From CAZADH01 sp964483805 (lineage in GTDB: Bacteria; Muiribacteriota; Ozemobacteria; Ozemobacterales; Ozemobacteraceae), in contig CAZADH010000004.1 of NCBI GenBank assembly GCA_964483805.1, positions 1 through 64,000 on the forward strand: 64,000 nucleotides of DNA, given 5' to 3'. Below, piece after piece: positions 59,284-64,000 of this stretch; the stretch's first letter is position 1, and the number at the start of each line of letters is the position of its first letter. The position numbers were made by a program, and so were the translations under genes. The notes below the pieces were generated by a model. That model saw only the letters and a program-made list of their open reading frames with translations, was not told the origin of the DNA and did not search any database.

Positions 59284-62200
59284 ATGAATGGCAACTGGGT
59301 TGGCGGGGTGTGGGTCCGGCGGGCGGCGGTGGTGTTGGCGGTTTGTTTGCTGACGACCTGTGGGTGGGCGCAGATCACGGTGCGCGACGGCCTGGGCCGC
59401 GAGATCGACGAGTCGTGGTTGAGCGACCGCGTCGAGGCCAACTGGAACCACCTCGCCGTTGCCTCGTTGGCTTATTACATGATGGCCGTCGGCACGACGC
59501 CGGGTGGCACCGATGTCATGCCCTACACCAAGATCGGCAGCGCCAATCTGGCGTCGCCGGCGCTGACCCTGGCCAGTGGTACAACGTATTACACCTCGAT
59601 TCGCGCCTACGACCACGTCGATGTTTTGCAGAACACCGGCACGAGCAACGGCTTTCGCGTGCGGGGTGATCCGTTCTTCGTCGACACCGCGTCGGCAGGC
59701 TTCTTTCAGAACGCGCGGGCCCTGGTCATGTGCGACACGACGACGACGCCCACCAGCGTGCAACCCGCCCTGTTTTCGAATGCCGGCGGCGATTACTGGA
59801 AGCGTCGCGTCAAGGTGACGATCACCGAACCCGGGGTCATGGACCGCGTGCAGGCGCCGTGTCATGTCACCTTCACCGTAGGGGCGGGCGAGATCACGAA
59901 CACGCGACAGATTCGCGTCTGCGACAACTTCGGCAACGAGTTGCCGCGCTACATTCTGACGATTGCCCCCAACGCCTCGACACTCACGCAGCCACACATT
60001 GTATTTCTCGTCAATATGCGCAAAGACGAGTCTCAGGATTTCTGGATATACTGGGACAACACGAGTGCGACCGACCCGGGGTATCCATTCGTGCTGAACA
60101 CCGACAACATCTCGGTGTTCAACTACACGCCCTACTATTCGCGGCGTCTCGATGTCGTCGGCAACGAAGAGGTGCCGTACGCCACCCAGTTGGGTTCATC
60201 GACGTCACCCAATCCGAATGCGGTCTTCGAGATGGAGTCTGTCGCCAACCGGGGTGCCGTGAAAGACGACAGTCGCAGCAACCAGATCATGAATCTGTTC
60301 CCGACCGATTTCTATTTCTTCGGTGCCGTGCAAAACGCCTGGTGGTGCTGGTCGAACGCGACGCTCTACATTACGAACACCCGATGGAATTCGTGCGGCC
60401 CGGCTGACGCCACGCACTTGACGACGAACACGCGGTTCCCGAACGGCGCCATCTGTGCGCTGTTTGGCGATCTGCGCTACAACGTCGAGGGGTTCCCGGC
60501 GCGCGCCGGCATCTGGCGCGACGATCTGACGAACCCCACCCGCCGGGTGTTCACCTACCGCAACAACGGTTGGGCGGCAACTGAAGATATTCAGATCTTT
60601 CAGTTGATCGTCTACCAGACCGGAGATATCGGTTTCAAATACGACTACCTCAGCCCCCAACTCTTGACCGGATCGGGTGGCGATCCGCGGCCGAATCCGC
60701 ATCGCACGGTGGGTGTCTCGGCGTGTGACAATTCGCGCTATCTCCGCAGTGCGCCGCTGCCCTGGGGTCTGGGCAACGCGCCGACGTCGTATTACCAATG
60801 TATGGACGCGTTTCGCGGGTATCCGAACAACGGACCCGTGTTCGCTGCCGCCGAAACCCCGGTGGGGGGATGGGCGAACGTCGGCAACATCGACTCGATG
60901 GTTTTCGATTCGCGGTCGACGAATCCGACCTGGTCGCAACTGCAATACGATGTAAACTGCGGGGCCAACGGCCGCATCAACTTCTGGGCCCGCACCGGGG
61001 GCACGCCGACGCCGGATGGCACGTGGAGCGCGTGGACGAACGTGGTGACGGCGACGGCAAACGGCGCAACGGGGTTGACGGTGCCGGGAAACCGCTACTT
61101 CCAGTATCGGGCCATTTTTCAACGCAATGGCAACGGCGCGCCGCAAGCCCGTCTCGACGAGGTGCGCATCGTTTGCGGCAACATCAGCGTCGAATCGGTG
61201 AATGTCGGGGTTGCCTCGAGCGTGACGCAGGGACAGTTGACCATACCGATTGGGGTCAAGGTCAAGAACAACAATCTGGTACCGGCGACGGTGGCGTCGT
61301 TGGCGCTGACGTTTTCTCTGGGCAGTTACACGCAGGCATTGGTGTCGCCGACCCTGCCGATTGTCCTGGGTTCGGGTGTCGCCACCGATGCCACGTTCAC
61401 GGTTACGGTATGGGACGGCTCCCCGGTCGGTACCGCCACGATCAACGCGTCGGTGACGGCCACCATTGCCGGGCCGATTACCCTGCGGGATACCGATGCC
61501 CAATTCCCGGCCACCTGGTGGGTCCGCAAGAAGGCGAACCTGATCATCGACAAGGCCGAGACGATTCCGACATTGGTTAACAAGAATGTCTTTGGCGTGT
61601 GGGTCCGCCTGCATCTGTCAAACGATGGCGAGACCCCGTACTGGTTCGACGGGGCGACCCTGACCTTTACGCTTGGCGACTACAACAAGACCTTGGTGGC
61701 GCCGGCCGTGCTGCCGGTGATGGTCCCGGGGCCGGGTTCGTTGGTCGCGACATTCTCGGTCGACATCCTTTCGACCAGTCCGTCGGGGGTTGCGGTGATC
61801 AGTGGCACGGCCGAGGGGCGCAATGCGATGAGCAACCAGTGGGTGGGTACCACCGCGGCGGTGTTGACCGACTCCTGGACGATCCAGAATCCGGCGGTGC
61901 TGGCGATCGACACGATCGTGGCCTCGAGCCCCGTGTTTCGTGGTCAGACCAACGCTCCCGTGTGGGTGACGGTGATCAATACCGGTGAAGCGTTGGCCTA
62001 CTGGGACTCCTCGACGCTCAATTTCACATTGGGAACCTACGACGCCATCAACCCGACGACGACATTCCCACAAAACTTGTATGGTGGTTTGGCGACAACG
62101 GCCCGGTACGGGATCGACATCGCCCCGGGCACGGCCACCGGTACGGCAATCATCGATGCCGACGTCGACGGGCGCGACAGCAACACGCTTTGGCCGATTT

Positions 62201-64000
62201 CCGGCACCGGCGCAGCGTATCCCGGTAGTTGGACGATCCTGGCCGAGCAGGTTCAAACCTTCAAAGATCCGTCTTTCCTGTATGAATCGATCAGCTACAA
62301 TCGGCCCGGTGTCGGCAATACCTGGGTGTATGCCCGCGCCGAGAATCTCGTGCCATTCAAGGAATACGCAGTGCGTTGGTACGACCCAGGCGGCGTGCAA
62401 GTGGCGTCGACCAACCCGCCACTAACCGCCGATGCCGCTGGGCGGATCACCCGCCAGTACGGGTTATCGCCGGCTTCGCCATACGGTGTATGGACCGTTA
62501 AGGTGACCAACCCGCTCAACACCTTCACCAACTGTTTGAGCAACTTCTCGGTGGTGAGCGGCGCCTCGTTGACGTGCAGTCTGTCGTTGCCGACCACGGT
62601 GTCGGTTGGGCAACCGTTTGGCGCGAGCATGACCTTCAACAATCCGGGGGGTGCCACACTCGACAGCGCGTATCCGACTCCCAGCCGCCTGGCGACCTCG
62701 GGAACCGGCATCGCCACGTGGACGTCCGGACCGACGCCGTTGATCTTGAATGTGGCGGGGAACAGCCAGGCTACCATCTCGTGGGCCTGGCGCGCCACGA
62801 CCCCGGGTTCTTTTACGGCTGCGGCCAAGGGGGCCGGCTTCGACGCCAACTCCGACGATTTTCTCCAGAGTGCCACGGCGACCAGCAACATGTGCACCAT
62901 CCAAAATCCGCCAAACTGCTCGATCACCGCGTTCGCAGCTTTGCCGGCCCAGGTTTACCGCAACGAACGTGGCCTCGTTGCGACGGTGACGGTGCGCAAC
63001 GCCGGCGTCGCGGGGGCCGTGGTCAGCGCCGCGAGCCTGACCTTCACACTGGGAAGTTATTCGCAGTACGTGGCGAACCCCATCTTGCCGGTGACGATTC
63101 CCGGTGGTGGCCAACGCGACTTCAGCTTCTGCATCGATGTCGACTCGATGTCGCCGACCGGGACGAGTACCGTCAGTGGCAACTTCATGACCTGCGACGC
63201 CAACTGGCCGGCATCGACCACCTACCTCACCGGGGGCCCAACGAGGACCTGGTGCGTCAATGCTGCCGGCATCGCGCTGTCGGCCGAGGTGACGATGACG
63301 CCGGAGCAGTACTCGTTCAGCGCCGGGCAGACCGTGTATTTCCGTGCCTACGGTGTTCCGCCCAATACGCAGTATTACCGCATGCGGGTGTATCCCGGCC
63401 AGCGCGCCTACTCGTTTGCGCCGCCGGCAGGGCAGATTGCCTGGTCGTCGCCTTTGTCGGCCGGTGGCGCGGGGTGGTGCGACTTCCTCTACGACATTCC
63501 CCTGGCGCCGGCAATCGGCACCTGGTCGGTGTTTTTCTGCGACAACAACTACACGTTTACCCGGGCGGTGCAATACTTTTCAGTACAGCGTCGGGGTGCT
63601 CTGGTCGCCACTTTGACCCTGTCGCCGACGACCGCGTTCGTGGGTGATCTCGTCACTGCGACCATGATCGCCAGCAACACGGTGGGGTCGGGTTCGACGA
63701 TCGCGCCGGCCACGGCGTCGCCGTTGATCAAGACGGCCGCCAGCACCGGCGATCTGACCTTCCTGGACGGACCGACACCGGCGGTGGCCACGATCGCGGC
63801 GCTGAGCAGCGGGACCTTTGTCTGGACGTATGCGGCTGCCTCCGACAGCGGCATGGTCGGCAGTTATTCTGTGGTGGCAGAACTCGCGACCGGTGTCACC
63901 GGTGTCGATCTGAACACGGGCCTTGCGACCGCCTCGAACCAGGTGAGGTCGAACGAGATCTACATCTATCGACGCGGCCTGCAGATTCTGACCCCGCCGT
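59284..64000 (+). CDS. giant exported repeat protein (CARDB-like), incomplete
   Basis: At least 1572 residues, open to the window edge. A signal peptide (about 1-30) is followed by a ~600-residue region with many paired Cys and aromatic motifs, then repeated modules of about 100 residues. Each holds strands such as LALTFSLGSYTQ, ATLTFTLGDYNK, STLNFTLGTYDA and SLTFTLGSYSQY, with GLVATVTVRNAG or APVWVTVINTG before them, which is the CARDB/adhesion beta-sandwich pattern. Four clear copies lie near codons 650, 790, 910 and 1250. It is probably a surface adhesin or stalk protein. The reading frame shows no stop and contains two perfect palindrome sites. There is no Shine-Dalgarno site before ATG 59284. 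Confidence 0.8.
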   Translation, partial: MNGNWVGGVWVRRAAVVLAVCLLTTCGWAQITVRDGLGREIDESWLSDRVEANWNHLAVASLAYYMMAVGTTPGGTDVMPYTKIGSANLASPALTLASGTTYYTSIRAYDHVDVLQNTGTSNGFRVRGDPFFVDTASAGFFQNARALVMCDTTTTPTSVQPALFSNAGGDYWKRRVKVTITEPGVMDRVQAPCHVTFTVGAGEITNTRQIRVCDNFGNELPRYILTIAPNASTLTQPHIVFLVNMRKDESQDFWIYWDNTSATDPGYPFVLNTDNISVFNYTPYYSRRLDVVGNEEVPYATQLGSSTSPNPNAVFEMESVANRGAVKDDSRSNQIMNLFPTDFYFFGAVQNAWWCWSNATLYITNTRWNSCGPADATHLTTNTRFPNGAICALFGDLRYNVEGFPARAGIWRDDLTNPTRRVFTYRNNGWAATEDIQIFQLIVYQTGDIGFKYDYLSPQLLTGSGGDPRPNPHRTVGVSACDNSRYLRSAPLPWGLGNAPTSYYQCMDAFRGYPNNGPVFAAAETPVGGWANVGNIDSMVFDSRSTNPTWSQLQYDVNCGANGRINFWARTGGTPTPDGTWSAWTNVVTATANGATGLTVPGNRYFQYRAIFQRNGNGAPQARLDEVRIVCGNISVESVNVGVASSVTQGQLTIPIGVKVKNNNLVPATVASLALTFSLGSYTQALVSPTLPIVLGSGVATDATFTVTVWDGSPVGTATINASVTATIAGPITLRDTDAQFPATWWVRKKANLIIDKAETIPTLVNKNVFGVWVRLHLSNDGETPYWFDGATLTFTLGDYNKTLVAPAVLPVMVPGPGSLVATFSVDILSTSPSGVAVISGTAEGRNAMSNQWVGTTAAVLTDSWTIQNPAVLAIDTIVASSPVFRGQTNAPVWVTVINTGEALAYWDSSTLNFTLGTYDAINPTTTFPQNLYGGLATTARYGIDIAPGTATGTAIIDADVDGRDSNTLWPISGTGAAYPGSWTILAEQVQTFKDPSFLYESISYNRPGVGNTWVYARAENLVPFKEYAVRWYDPGGVQVASTNPPLTADAAGRITRQYGLSPASPYGVWTVKVTNPLNTFTNCLSNFSVVSGASLTCSLSLPTTVSVGQPFGASMTFNNPGGATLDSAYPTPSRLATSGTGIATWTSGPTPLILNVAGNSQATISWAWRATTPGSFTAAAKGAGFDANSDDFLQSATATSNMCTIQNPPNCSITAFAALPAQVYRNERGLVATVTVRNAGVAGAVVSAASLTFTLGSYSQYVANPILPVTIPGGGQRDFSFCIDVDSMSPTGTSTVSGNFMTCDANWPASTTYLTGGPTRTWCVNAAGIALSAEVTMTPEQYSFSAGQTVYFRAYGVPPNTQYYRMRVYPGQRAYSFAPPAGQIAWSSPLSAGGAGWCDFLYDIPLAPAIGTWSVFFCDNNYTFTRAVQYFSVQRRGALVATLTLSPTTAFVGDLVTATMIASNTVGSGSTIAPATASPLIKTAASTGDLTFLDGPTPAVATIAALSSGTFVWTYAAASDSGMVGSYSVVAELATGVTGVDLNTGLATASNQVRSNEIYIYRRGLQILTPP
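62481..62491. repeat. ATAC-NNN-GTAT palindrome, site 12
   Basis: Perfect site extending to CCATACGGTGTATGG in the giant protein gene. Codons cca tac ggt gta tgg (P-Y-G-V-W); the motif starts at codon position 3. Confidence 0.7.
63365..63375. repeat. ATAC-NNN-GTAT palindrome, site 13
   Basis: Perfect AATACGCAGTATT in the giant protein gene. Codons aat acg cag tat tac (N-T-Q-Y-Y); the motif starts at codon position 2. Confidence 0.7.

Noticed and set aside
60205..61614. A 469-codon open frame antisense to the giant protein
   Set aside because: It mirrors the codon structure of the plus-strand protein, which has a signal peptide, repeats and an intact frame for at least 1572 codons.
62319..62340. 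GGCAATAC...GTATGCC as a further palindrome copy
   Set aside because: The half-sites are spaced wider than the three-base centre of the motif, so it was not counted as a perfect site.
1..64000. CRISPR arrays, insertion sequences, phage genes or tRNA genes
   Set aside because: I saw no spaced direct repeats, transposase or integrase frames, or tRNA-like T-loops with flanking stems.

Overview
The window reads as a 64 kb piece of a high-G+C bacterial chromosome (roughly 60-65 % G+C by impression, not counted). It comes from an assembled scaffold, because 61 N bases sit at 30136-30196. Gene density is high, ATGA start/stop overlaps are common, Shine-Dalgarno sites are good, and sigma70-type promoters can be read. 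A PilB-like ATPase, LysM and penicillin-binding proteins, lipoproteins and many exported proteins suggest a diderm, surface-active organism. The many unrecognised exported proteins suggest a poorly sampled or candidate phylum. I cannot place it further, and no rRNA or tRNA gene is visible.

Layout. 1-5.7 kb: the start of a MerR regulator, a two-domain PPK2 polyphosphate kinase, an NfeD-like membrane protein and acetate kinase. 5.8-12.9 kb (minus strand): a sugar ABC transporter without its ATPase, then an STT3-like membrane protein translationally coupled to a B12-type radical SAM protein. 13-24.7 kb: an MFS permease and a run of exported proteins, including an N-terminal-repeat protein, a zinc metalloprotease with glycine-zipper membrane segments, an Ig-like protein and an exported DnaJ-type zinc-finger protein. 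24.8-28.8 kb: a small membrane protein, an HD hydrolase, a split aconitase/isopropylmalate isomerase and an isocitrate dehydrogenase-like gene. 28.9-36.6 kb (minus): a lipoprotein, a gap-broken exported protein, a PilB-type ATPase fused to a histidine-kinase ATPase domain, and a TPR protein. 36.7-44.4 kb: a one-ring Clp ATPase, a PBP with a LysM partner, a UPF0104 protein, a TPR protein and a DUF2802-like protein. 44.4-50.5 kb: PerM, an ABC exporter, mnmA, an AlkZ-like glycosylase, a HIT protein and rpsU. 50.5-56.1 kb: an NfeD/NfeD/flotillin membrane cluster and a GH114-like protein. 56.1-59.1 kb: an ABC exporter whose permease frame is cut by one TAG, with a CPBP protease tail. From 59.3 kb: a giant repeat-rich exported protein that runs off the window.

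The most unusual signals are two. First, an 11-bp palindrome ATAC-NNN-GTAT occurs 13 times perfectly, in coding sequence in all three codon phases as well as between genes. Second, there is a PilB ATPase-histidine kinase fusion. Both were found by eye; the searches that would decide them are stated in the findings.
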